NCBI GenBank assembly: GCA_018715565.1
Contig: DVLJ01000029.1
Span: 1 to 45,279, forward strand
Reading direction: 5' to 3'
DNA length: 45,279 bases
Origin: Candidatus Ventrimonas merdavium
GTDB lineage: Bacteria > Bacillota > Clostridia > Lachnospirales > Lachnospiraceae
A program made the translations under genes and the position numbers. Positions 20,403-28,670 of the stretch are shown in pieces (position 1 is the first letter of the stretch; the number at the start of each line of letters is the position of its first letter). The notes under the pieces were generated by a model. The model was not told the DNA's origin. It made no database searches and was given only the letters and a program-made list of their open reading frames with translations.

Positions 20403-21163
20403 AACCGGCTCCTTTCATTCCATCTGGCGCCCTGCTCCAGCAGTTGCAGGAACAGCCGTTCAAACAGCGAGCTGATCAGGATGATCACAATGGTCCAGGC
20501 AAACACATCCGAGGTAGCCAGGTAGATCTTCGCCATGTACAGCCGCTCCCCGATGGTGTGGGCAGGCACGCCGATCACCTCCGCCGCGATACCGGACTTC
20601 CAGCTCATGCCCAGGGCGATCCGGCAGGAGCTGACCAGGTGCGGCGTCAGGGCCGGGACGTACAGGAAGCGGATCCGGCGGGGCAGGGCCAGGGAAAATA
20701 CCCGGGCCATCTCCGCCAGCTTCTCATCCGTGCTCTCCAGCCCGGCGATGGTATTCACATAGATCATGGGGAGCACCACCAGAAAGGAGATAAAGACGGA
20801 CAGATTGGCGGACCCGATCCAGATCAGGGCCAGGATCACGAAGGACGCCACGGGGATGGACTTGGCCAGGGTCATCACCGGCTCCAGCAGCTCCTTCAGG
20901 AGCTGGAACCGGAAGGCCAGACTTCCTAACAGGACGCCGGACAAAAAGGCCAGGAAGAACCCGGCCAGGATCTTGCCAAAGGACCAGCCGATAGAGATCC
21001 AGAATCCCGGATCCGGCAGAAGGGCGGCGAAGGAGCGCGCCACATCTGCCGGACTGGCAAAGATAATGTCGTTGCGGATCACCAGCCCGGCCAGCTGCCA
21101 GACGGCGAGCCAGAACAGGATGATCATAATCCTGCGCATAGAAACCCTGTGTTTCATGAACAT
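20399..21163 (-). CDS. ABC transporter permease (NitT/TauT type)
   Basis: EELLEPVMTLAKSIPVASFVILALIWIG...GLESTDEKLAEMARVF; TauC/SsuC-like; overlaps the ATPase start. Confidence 0.93.
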   Translation of the reverse strand: MFMKHRVSMRRIMIILFWLAVWQLAGLVIRNDIIFASPADVARSFAALLPDPGFWISIGWSFGKILAGFFLAFLSGVLLGSLAFRFQLLKELLEPVMTLAKSIPVASFVILALIWIGSANLSVFISFLVVLPMIYVNTIAGLESTDEKLAEMARVFSLALPRRIRFLYVPALTPHLVSSCRIALGMSWKSGIAAEVIGVPAHTIGERLYMAKIYLATSDVFAWTIVIILISSLFERLFLQLLEQGARWNERSRL

Positions 21164-21181
21164 TCTCCATTATGTGCCGGA

Positions 21182-21230
21182 ACCTGAAGCCCGGCCCCTT
21201 TTTCAGGGGATGGACTTCAGGTCCTTTTTT
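21182..21230. other. Intercistronic stem-loop between SBP and permease genes
   Basis: ACCTGAAG...CTTCAGGT outer arms with inner CCCCTTTTTCAGGGG; T-tract on the + strand only. Confidence 0.65.
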
Positions 21231-21259
21231 TGCGCCATATTTTCTGCGCCATATCGTAG

Positions 21260-22402
21260 TTACTGCGCCATATAATAGAAATCATCTCCCGGCAGCTTCC
21301 CGCCCACGGCCTGGGGATCCTGATCCGCCAGCACCTGGAGATAGCCGCTTAAGGCCGCCTTCATTTCGTCGCCGGTGATGCATACGATATTGCAGTAGGG
21401 CAGCGCCTTCTGGGCCACCGGGGCCTTCTCGATGATACCCTGGGCCGCGATCAGCTCCGAAGCTGCCGCCGGGTCAGACAGGGTAAATTCCGTGGAAGCC
21501 TGATGCTCCTCCAGGAATGCGTCCACCAACGGCTGGTTCTGCTCTAAGAATCCGTCCCGTACAACGGTCACGCCGGTCACCAGCTGGCTTCCGCCCTCGC
21601 CCTGCACCGCCTGCCATTCCTTGGTCAGATCCAGGACGATCTTCAGGTCCTCGTTCTGGGCGCAGGCCGCGGTCACGAACGGCTGGGGCAGCAGGCCGAT
21701 GGCGTCGGGCTGTTCCTTTAATACAGCCGCTACCTCGGTGGCCTCGGACTTAAATTCCAGTGTCACATCATCCTCTGTCAGCCCATTGGCAGACAGCAGA
21801 TACCGGATCACATAGTCCGGGGTGGTGCCCTTGCCGGTCAGGTATAAGGTCTTGCCCTTTAGATCGGCGATGGACTGGATCGAGTCGTCGGAGGCTACGA
21901 TATCCAGCACGCCCAGGGTGTTGATATCGATCACGGAAATGCCTCCCTCCGTCTTGTTATATAATACGCTTGCCACATTGGCGGGGATGAGGGCGATATC
22001 CAGGTCGCCGCTCACCATCTTGCCCAGGAGCTCGTCCGCCGCGGTCACCATGGTGAACTCATAATTGCACCGGGATTCCTCCTTGGCGGCCAGATCCATC
22101 AGATGGACCAGTCCCATGGAGGTAGGGCCCTTTAAGGAGCCGACCCGCACGGTCACGTTCTGATCCACCACCTGGGCGGAGCCGGGAGCAGAGGGATCCG
22201 CGGCGTCGGCGGTCTCCTTCTCGTCGGCGGTCTCGGCAGCCTCGGTAAAGGTTTCGATGGTCTCACTCTCTGCGGCGGCCGTGGTCTCAGCCGGAGCCGC
22301 CGTGGTGGCGGCCGCAGTCTCCGCGGTCTGGCCGGAGCCGCATCCGGCCAGCAGCGCTGCGGCGCTCATGGCCGCGATCAGCAGGGATACTTGTTTTTTC
22401 AT
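21260..22402 (-). CDS. ABC transporter substrate-binding lipoprotein (NitT/TauT type)
   Basis: MKKQVSLLIAAMSAAALLAGCGSG lipobox; SBP-like VRVGSLKGPTSMGLVHLMDLA. Confidence 0.9.
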   Translation of the reverse strand: MKKQVSLLIAAMSAAALLAGCGSGQTAETAAATTAAPAETTAAAESETIETFTEAAETADEKETADAADPSAPGSAQVVDQNVTVRVGSLKGPTSMGLVHLMDLAAKEESRCNYEFTMVTAADELLGKMVSGDLDIALIPANVASVLYNKTEGGISVIDINTLGVLDIVASDDSIQSIADLKGKTLYLTGKGTTPDYVIRYLLSANGLTEDDVTLEFKSEATEVAAVLKEQPDAIGLLPQPFVTAACAQNEDLKIVLDLTKEWQAVQGEGGSQLVTGVTVVRDGFLEQNQPLVDAFLEEHQASTEFTLSDPAAASELIAAQGIIEKAPVAQKALPYCNIVCITGDEMKAALSGYLQVLADQDPQAVGGKLPGDDFYYMAQ

Positions 22403-22643
22403 AGATCATGTCCTCTCTTTCCGTTCGTGTATGCAGTGTGATAGCGTTCAGAAGAGATGCGCGTTCCGGGAGCAGGCCGCGTAAGCGGACGCCTCCCATC
22501 TCCGCATAAATGTCAGATCCTCCCGTCTTCTCCGTCAGGGCCGCAGGAGCTCCCGCGCCTTCCGGGTTAGCACGAACAAAGCCATTATAGCATAAAATCT
22601 GCCGCGTATACTAGAAAAAACAGGAATTTTAGCAAAAAACTAA

Positions 22644-22672
22644 TTGATAATAATATGTCAATATGAGATAAT
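22644..22672 (+). promoter_or_regulatory. Putative sigma-A promoter of the group C-like hydrogenase operon
   Basis: TTGATA-N17-GATAAT about 55 nt upstream of ATG 22728. Confidence 0.55.
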
Positions 22673-22727
22673 GGACACAACTATGACAGAAAAATAGGGT
22701 CGATATTTTTGTATGGAGGGATAAGTC

Positions 22728-22967
22728 ATGAGAGTTACGATCTGTATTGGAAGCGCGTGTCATTTAAAAGGGTCCAGAGATATCATCCATCAGATGCAGG
22801 AGCTGGTGAAGGAGCACGGGGTAGGAGATAAAGTGGATCTAAACGGCGCGTTCTGCAGCGGCAACTGCGTGAACGGCGTCTGCGTGACCGTAGACGGGGA
22901 GCTGCATTCCCTGTCCCCGGAGAATACAAAGGAGTTTTTTGAGACTGAGATCTTAGGGAGGCTGTGA
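22728..22967 (+). CDS. Thioredoxin-like [2Fe-2S] ferredoxin (NuoE-like)
   Basis: MRVTICIGSACHLKGSRDIIHQMQELVKEHG...NGAFCSGNCVNGVCVTVDG, four-Cys pattern. Confidence 0.88.
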   Translation: MRVTICIGSACHLKGSRDIIHQMQELVKEHGVGDKVDLNGAFCSGNCVNGVCVTVDGELHSLSPENTKEFFETEILGRL

Positions 22968-24703
22968 CCATGGCGATCATTGACTTCAAGGCAACCAAGT
23001 GCCGCCACTGTTATAAATGTGTGCGCAACTGCGAAGTAAAAGCGATCATGGTAAAAGACGGCCGGGCGGAGATCATGCCGGAGAACTGCATCCTCTGCGG
23101 CCGGTGCCTGCAGATCTGTCCCCAGTCGGCGAAGACGCTGGTCAGCGATCTGAACCTGGTGAAGGGGATGCTCCTGCGGGGAGAGCGGGTGGTGGTATCC
23201 ATCGCCCCGGCCTACATGGGCCTGTTAAAGTACCGGACGATCGGCCAGGTGCGGGCTGCCCTGATGGAGCTGGGCTTTGCCGACGTGCGGGAGACCTCCG
23301 AGGGGGCGGCGTTAGTGACTGCGGAATACGCCCGCCTGCTGGAGGAAGGGAAGATGGAGAACATCATCTCCACCTGCTGCCCCAGCGTCAACGACCTGAT
23401 CGAAAAGTATTATCCCAGCTTGACGCCGTACATGGCGCCGGTGGTGTCCCCGATGATCGCCCACGGCATGCTGATCAAGCAGCAGATGGGCCAGGACGTG
23501 AAGGTGGTCTTTTTAGGGCCGTGCATCGCCAAGAAGCAGGAGGGCCAGGACGCCCGCCACGCAGGCTACATCGACGCGGTGTTAAATTTTAACGAGGTGA
23601 ACAGCTGGCTCCAGGAGAAGGAGATCGTGATCGAGGAATGCGAGGATCTGCCCTTTACCGCTATGAACCCGCGGGTGAACCGGCTCTATCCCGTATCCAG
23701 CGGCGTGGTCAGCTCCGTCCTGGCGACGGAGAAGCAGGTGGATCATTACCGGAAGTTCTACGTCCACGGGGAGAAGCACTGCATCGAGCTGTGCGAGAGC
23801 CTGGCCCGGGGCGAGTTCAAGGGCTGCTTCATCGAGATGAACATGTGCTACGGCGGCTGCATCAAGGGACCGACCGTGTCCGACGATACGGCTTCCCGCT
23901 TTAAAGTAAAGTTAGATATGGAGGAGGCCATCCCCCAGGATCCGGTGCCCGAGGAGGAGACCGCTCCGGCGCTGGAGGCCATTTCCCTGCACAAGGCATT
24001 TTTCGACCGGTCCCCCAGGGATCCGATGCCGACCAACGAGCAGATCCGGGAGATCCTGGCCATGACCGGCAAGATGCGTCCGGAGGACGAGTTAAACTGC
24101 GGCGCCTGCGGCTATCCCACCTGCCGGGAGAAGGCGATCGCCGTATTCCAGAAAAAGGCGGAGCTCAATATGTGCATCCCGTTCATGCACGGGAAGGCCG
24201 AGTCCCTGGCAAACCTGGTGATGGATACGTCCCCCAATGTGGTGCTGATCGTAGACGAGAATATGAAGATCATGGAGTATTCGGCTGTGGGCGAGAAGTA
24301 TTTCGGCAAGACCCGGGCCGAGGCGCTGCAGATGTATCTCTACGAGTTCATCGATCCGTCGGATTTCCAGTGGGTGTTCGATACCCACCAGAACATCCAC
24401 GGCAAGAAGGTCAGCTATCCGGACCTGAAGCTGGATACGCTGCAGAATATCGTATACATAGAGAAGGAGAACGTGGTCCTTGCCACCTTCATCGATATCA
24501 CCCGGGAGGAGGAGCAGGCGCGTCTGGATTATGAGAAGAAGCTGGACACCATCGACCTGGCTCAGCGGGTCATCCACAAGCAGATGATGGTAGCGCAGGA
24601 GATCGCCGGCCTGCTGGGCGAGACCACGGCGGAGACCAAGACCACCCTGACGAAGCTCTGCCAGACCCTGTTGGAGGACGGCAGCGATAACGGAGGGATG
24701 TAA
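22964..24703 (+). CDS. [FeFe] hydrogenase-like protein with 2x[4Fe-4S], H-cluster domain, Fe-S domain and PAS domain (sensory, group C-like)
   Basis: CRHCYKCVRNC, CILCGRCLQIC; L1 STCCPSV, L2 GPCIAKKQE, L3 EMNMCYGGCIKGP; CGACGYPTCREKA; PAS SPNVVLIVDENMKIMEYSAVGEKYFGKTRAEAL. Confidence 0.92.
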   Translation: MTMAIIDFKATKCRHCYKCVRNCEVKAIMVKDGRAEIMPENCILCGRCLQICPQSAKTLVSDLNLVKGMLLRGERVVVSIAPAYMGLLKYRTIGQVRAALMELGFADVRETSEGAALVTAEYARLLEEGKMENIISTCCPSVNDLIEKYYPSLTPYMAPVVSPMIAHGMLIKQQMGQDVKVVFLGPCIAKKQEGQDARHAGYIDAVLNFNEVNSWLQEKEIVIEECEDLPFTAMNPRVNRLYPVSSGVVSSVLATEKQVDHYRKFYVHGEKHCIELCESLARGEFKGCFIEMNMCYGGCIKGPTVSDDTASRFKVKLDMEEAIPQDPVPEEETAPALEAISLHKAFFDRSPRDPMPTNEQIREILAMTGKMRPEDELNCGACGYPTCREKAIAVFQKKAELNMCIPFMHGKAESLANLVMDTSPNVVLIVDENMKIMEYSAVGEKYFGKTRAEALQMYLYEFIDPSDFQWVFDTHQNIHGKKVSYPDLKLDTLQNIVYIEKENVVLATFIDITREEEQARLDYEKKLDTIDLAQRVIHKQMMVAQEIAGLLGETTAETKTTLTKLCQTLLEDGSDNGGM

Positions 24704-24704
24704 G

Positions 24705-25886
24705 ATGGAGATTACCGTAGACGTTGCTTACAAAAGCCTGAATAAATTCTCCGAGATCCTGTGCGGCGATAAGGTGGAGATGCTCCAGACGGAGGATTCC
24801 AACATCCTGATCCTGGCCGACGGAATGGGGAGCGGGGTCAAGGCCAACATCCTGGCCACCCTCACCTCCAAGATCCTGGGCACCATGTTTTTAAACGGCG
24901 CTACTCTGGAGGAATGCGTGGAGACCATTGTCCAGACCCTGCCCATCTGCCAGGTGCGGAAGGTGGCCTACGCCACGTTCAGTATCCTGCAGGTATTCCA
25001 CAACGGGGACGCCTATCTGGTAGAATTTGACAATCCCAGCTGCATCTTCATCCGGGGCGGGCGGCTGATGCCGATCCCCAAGAACATCCGGGAGGTAGAG
25101 GGAAAGAAGATCAATGAATTCCGGTTTAAGGTCCAGAAGGGGGACGCCCTGATCCTGATGAGCGACGGCACAGTCCACGCCGGCGTGGGCCAGCTGCTGA
25201 ATTTCGGCTGGCTGTGGGAGGATATCGCGGCCTATGCGGTGAAGCAGTATGCCCTGACCGTGTCAGCCATGCGGCTGGCGTCGGCCATCTGCCAGGCCTG
25301 CGACGAGCTGTACCAGTACCGGCCGGGAGACGATACTACCGTAGCCTGTATGCGGATCATCAATGCCAAGCCGGTCCACCTGATGACCGGTCCGGCTCAG
25401 GATATGTCCCGGGACGAGGAGATGGTGGCGGCCTTTATGGGCGGCGACGAGTCCACGAAGCGGATCGTCTGCGGCGGCACCAGCGCCACGATCGTGTCCC
25501 GCGTGCTCAAGCGGCCGTTGGACGTCTCCATGGACTATGTGGATCCGGATATCCCGCCGATCGCCTACATGCAGGGCATCGATCTGGTGACCGAGGGCGT
25601 GCTCACCCTGAACCGGGTCGTTCAGCTTTTGCGGCGGTACGCCAAGAAAGAAGCGGTTTCCGAGGAATTCTTCCTGGAGCTGGACAAGACCAACGGCGCC
25701 TCCATGGTAGCCAAGATGCTGATCGAGGACTGTACTGAGCTCCATCTTTACGTGGGGAAAGCGATCAACAGCGCCTACCAGAACCCGGGCCTGCCCTTTG
25801 ACTTGGGCATCCGGCAGAACCTGGTGGAGCAGTTAAAGCAGGTGACCGAGGCCCTGGGCAAGCGGGTGACCGTGACCTACTATTAA
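24705..25886 (+). CDS. SpoIIE-type PP2C serine phosphatase
   Basis: ILILADGMGSGVKANILATLTSKIL; GDALILMSDGTVHAG; GDDTTVACMRI. Confidence 0.92.
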   Translation: MEITVDVAYKSLNKFSEILCGDKVEMLQTEDSNILILADGMGSGVKANILATLTSKILGTMFLNGATLEECVETIVQTLPICQVRKVAYATFSILQVFHNGDAYLVEFDNPSCIFIRGGRLMPIPKNIREVEGKKINEFRFKVQKGDALILMSDGTVHAGVGQLLNFGWLWEDIAAYAVKQYALTVSAMRLASAICQACDELYQYRPGDDTTVACMRIINAKPVHLMTGPAQDMSRDEEMVAAFMGGDESTKRIVCGGTSATIVSRVLKRPLDVSMDYVDPDIPPIAYMQGIDLVTEGVLTLNRVVQLLRRYAKKEAVSEEFFLELDKTNGASMVAKMLIEDCTELHLYVGKAINSAYQNPGLPFDLGIRQNLVEQLKQVTEALGKRVTVTYY

Positions 25887-25962
25887 GATTCGATAAGAAA
25901 ATGGAAATCAAGGGAACGCGTTCCCGCCATCCGGGAGCGCAAGATGAGGAGGAAAAGAAACG

Positions 25963-27417
25963 ATGGTAACAAATGACGCGACCATATTACGAGTGAAACA
26001 TGATGTGCTTTACGAGGTAGCAAAGCGGGCTTGGGAAGGGACCCTGGAGCAGACGCGGGATGAGATCGCCTATCAGATCATCCCGGGACCGCAGGCCCAG
26101 TTCCGCTGCTGTATCTATAAGGAGCGGGAGATCATCCGCCAGAGAGTGCGCCTGGCAGAGGGCCTCTGCCCCACCAGCGGCAAGGATACCCGCAACGTAG
26201 TCCAGGTGATCGGAGCGGCCTGCGAGGAGTGTCCCATCGCTTCCTACACCGTGACCGACAACTGCCGGAAATGTATGGGCAAGGCGTGCCAGAACTCCTG
26301 TAAGTTCGGCGCCATCACCATGGGAGAGAACCGGGCCTACATCGACCCGAACAAATGTAAAGAGTGCGGCATGTGCGCCAACGCCTGCCCGTACAACGCG
26401 ATCGCCCATTTAGAGCGGCCCTGTAAGAAGGTCTGCCCGGTGGACGCGATCACCTATGACGAGTACGGCCTCTGCGTGATCGACGAGGACAAGTGCATCC
26501 AGTGCGGCGCCTGCATCCACAGCTGCCCGTTCGGCGCCATCGGCACGAAGACCTTTATGGTAGACGTGATCCGGATGATCCAGGCCGGCAAAAAGGTAGT
26601 AGCGATGGTAGCGCCCGCTACGGAAGGTCAGTTCGGCCCGGAGATCACCATGGCCAGCTGGCGGACCGCCTTAAAGAAGGTGGGCTTTGCCGATATGGTC
26701 GAGGTCGGCTTAGGCGGCGACTTGACTGCTGCGGCTGAGGCTGCCGAGTGGGCGGAGGCTTACAGGGAAGGCAAGAAGATGACTACCTCCTGCTGCCCGG
26801 CCTTTGTGAACATGATCAAGCAGCACTTCCCCCAGCTCCTGGACAACATGTCCACCACCGTATCGCCCATGTGCGGCGTTTCCCGGATGTTAAAGGAGCA
26901 GGATCCGGAGACCATCACCGTGTTCATCGGGCCGTGCATTGCGAAAAAGAGCGAGACTTTGGATCTGAACATCCAGGGCAATGCGGATTACGCCATGACC
27001 TTCGGCGAGATCCGGGCCATGATGCGGGCGAAGGGCGTGGAGCTGGAGCCGGAGGAGAACACCTATCAGGACAGCTCCGTATTCGGAAAGCGCTTCGGCA
27101 ACTCCGGCGGCGTGACCGCGGCGGTATTGGAGTGCATGAAGGAGACCAACGAGGACATCAACCCCACCGTCATGAAGTGCAACGGCGCTGCCGAGTGTAA
27201 GAAGGCCCTGCTGCTTCTGAAGGTAGGTAAGCTGCCGGCAGACTTCATCGAAGGCATGGCCTGCGTAGGCGGCTGCGTAGGCGGCCCCAGCAAGCACAAG
27301 ACTGAGCAGGAGGCCAAGAAGGCCCGCGACCTGCTGATCAGCCAGGCCGACGGCAGAGAGGTCCATGCCAACTTAAAAGAAAAAGGACTGGAAAACCTGG
27401 CGATGCACCGCCACTAA
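25963..27417 (+). CDS. [FeFe] hydrogenase, monomeric group B-like
   Basis: Multiple Cys clusters (CRKCMGKACQNSC, CKECGMCANAC, CIQCGACIHSC); L1 TSCCPAF, L2 GPCIAKKSE, L3 ACVGGCVGGP. Confidence 0.93.
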   Translation: MVTNDATILRVKHDVLYEVAKRAWEGTLEQTRDEIAYQIIPGPQAQFRCCIYKEREIIRQRVRLAEGLCPTSGKDTRNVVQVIGAACEECPIASYTVTDNCRKCMGKACQNSCKFGAITMGENRAYIDPNKCKECGMCANACPYNAIAHLERPCKKVCPVDAITYDEYGLCVIDEDKCIQCGACIHSCPFGAIGTKTFMVDVIRMIQAGKKVVAMVAPATEGQFGPEITMASWRTALKKVGFADMVEVGLGGDLTAAAEAAEWAEAYREGKKMTTSCCPAFVNMIKQHFPQLLDNMSTTVSPMCGVSRMLKEQDPETITVFIGPCIAKKSETLDLNIQGNADYAMTFGEIRAMMRAKGVELEPEENTYQDSSVFGKRFGNSGGVTAAVLECMKETNEDINPTVMKCNGAAECKKALLLLKVGKLPADFIEGMACVGGCVGGPSKHKTEQEAKKARDLLISQADGREVHANLKEKGLENLAMHRH

Positions 27418-27496
27418 GCGCGGGGGATGCAGACGCGGCAGCCTGCACAGCTGCCCAGGCGGTCCGGATCGACGGTCCCAATAGAAGGATTTCAGG

Positions 27497-27541
27497 AAGC
27501 CCTGGGCGAGCGGGATGAATGCTCGGCCAGGGCTTTTTCGT
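27497..27541 (+). terminator. Rho-independent terminator after the group B-like hydrogenase
   Basis: AGCCCTGG-gCGAGC...GCTCGgCCAGGGCTTTTTC long GC-rich stem with U-tract. Confidence 0.8.
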
Positions 27542-27621
27542 ACCTTTTTGGACACTGGGACATAGTATGGAGTGAGGGGGAAAAGCCCCCGAAGTTTAAT
27601 CGATCATTGGAGGTTACAACT

Positions 27622-28491
27622 ATGGGCATTATCAGTTCCAGAAAATATACGGATGTTTCCCGCATCGCCTGCGACGGCACCATGAAGGTGACGCTGGCTC
27701 TGACCGCAGAGCCGGAGCGGTGCTGCGATCATGAGGAGACCGGGTACGGCGCGTCTTGCTGTTACCGTCCGGGAGCCACAGATATCGTGATCAACGAAGT
27801 GCTGAACACCGATTTTGAGATCGTCAGCATCGGTACCCCGACCAAGGGCACGGTCATGAAGGTCAACGACCGGACCCTGCAGTGGAAGATCGCCCAATTA
27901 GGCACATCCAGCATCGAGGAGGCGTCATTGGAGTTCACAGTACGCCATGTGGGCCAGACCGAGGGCCTGCGCCAGGTGAACCAGTCCGTCACCTACTCCG
28001 ACCGGGAAGGCCATCGGGTAACGTTCCCGGATCCCTACGTGACCGTGGAGTGCGATACGGACGAGGTAGTAGAAGCGTGTCCGACGCCGGTGGACCTGGA
28101 AGTGACCGGCTGTCAGGATGCGGTAGAGCTGGATACCGGCGACACTTACCTGGAATCCCAGGGACGGATCGTCCAGCTGGATGTGACCGTAAAGCATGTC
28201 TGCCCCCGCAAACGGGTTGCCTTAGGCGTTGTCCTCACGGAAGTAGACGAGGAAGGCCGGGAATACCAGCGCGGCATGAAAGCCATGACCATCCCCGCCC
28301 ACAACCACGCCACCTGCCGGGATGTGGAAGTAAAAGGGATCAAATTTGTGCTTCCCGAGGATGGGAGCGTACCCTGCAATTGTGAAGACGGAATGTGCCG
28401 GCGCCACAGCCTGCGCGCCCGCTTGATCGCCCACAACATCGACAACGATTTCCAGTGCTACCAGTCCAGCACGGAAATGACGGTTCTGTAA
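27622..28491 (+). CDS. Conserved hypothetical Cys-rich protein with DUF11-like beta repeats
   Basis: Start ATG 27622; TDIVINEVLNTDFEIVSIGTPTKGTVMKVNDRTLQWKIAQL...LEFTVRH resembles DUF11-like repeats; CCDHEETGYGASCC and CNCEDGMC clusters. Confidence 0.6.
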   Translation: MGIISSRKYTDVSRIACDGTMKVTLALTAEPERCCDHEETGYGASCCYRPGATDIVINEVLNTDFEIVSIGTPTKGTVMKVNDRTLQWKIAQLGTSSIEEASLEFTVRHVGQTEGLRQVNQSVTYSDREGHRVTFPDPYVTVECDTDEVVEACPTPVDLEVTGCQDAVELDTGDTYLESQGRIVQLDVTVKHVCPRKRVALGVVLTEVDEEGREYQRGMKAMTIPAHNHATCRDVEVKGIKFVLPEDGSVPCNCEDGMCRRHSLRARLIAHNIDNDFQCYQSSTEMTVL

Positions 28492-28557
28492 GCAGGAAGG
28501 CAGAACAGGGAAGATAACAGCGACGATAACAGCGAGGATCTGAACGTCGATCTTGCA

Positions 28558-28597
28558 GAAAAAATCCCCCCGGGCTTGTGCGGTCCGGGGGGAAACT
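28558..28597 (-). terminator. Rho-independent terminator of the minus-strand bifurcating hydrogenase operon
   Basis: CCCCCCGG-loop-CCGGGGGG; reading on the minus strand it is followed by ATTTTTTC. Confidence 0.8.
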
Positions 28598-28670
28598 TAT
28601 GTCTGAGCAGATCTGCTCTCTCAACGCTGGCTTGTCGTTCAGCGGATCCTTTTCTCTGAGCGCCTGCGTC

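Noticed and set aside
22403-22600. Long leader of the ABC substrate-binding gene as a possible TPP or other riboswitch
   Set aside because: Read on the minus strand; did not find the CUGAGA/ACCUGAUCUGG-type core or another riboswitch signature I could recognise
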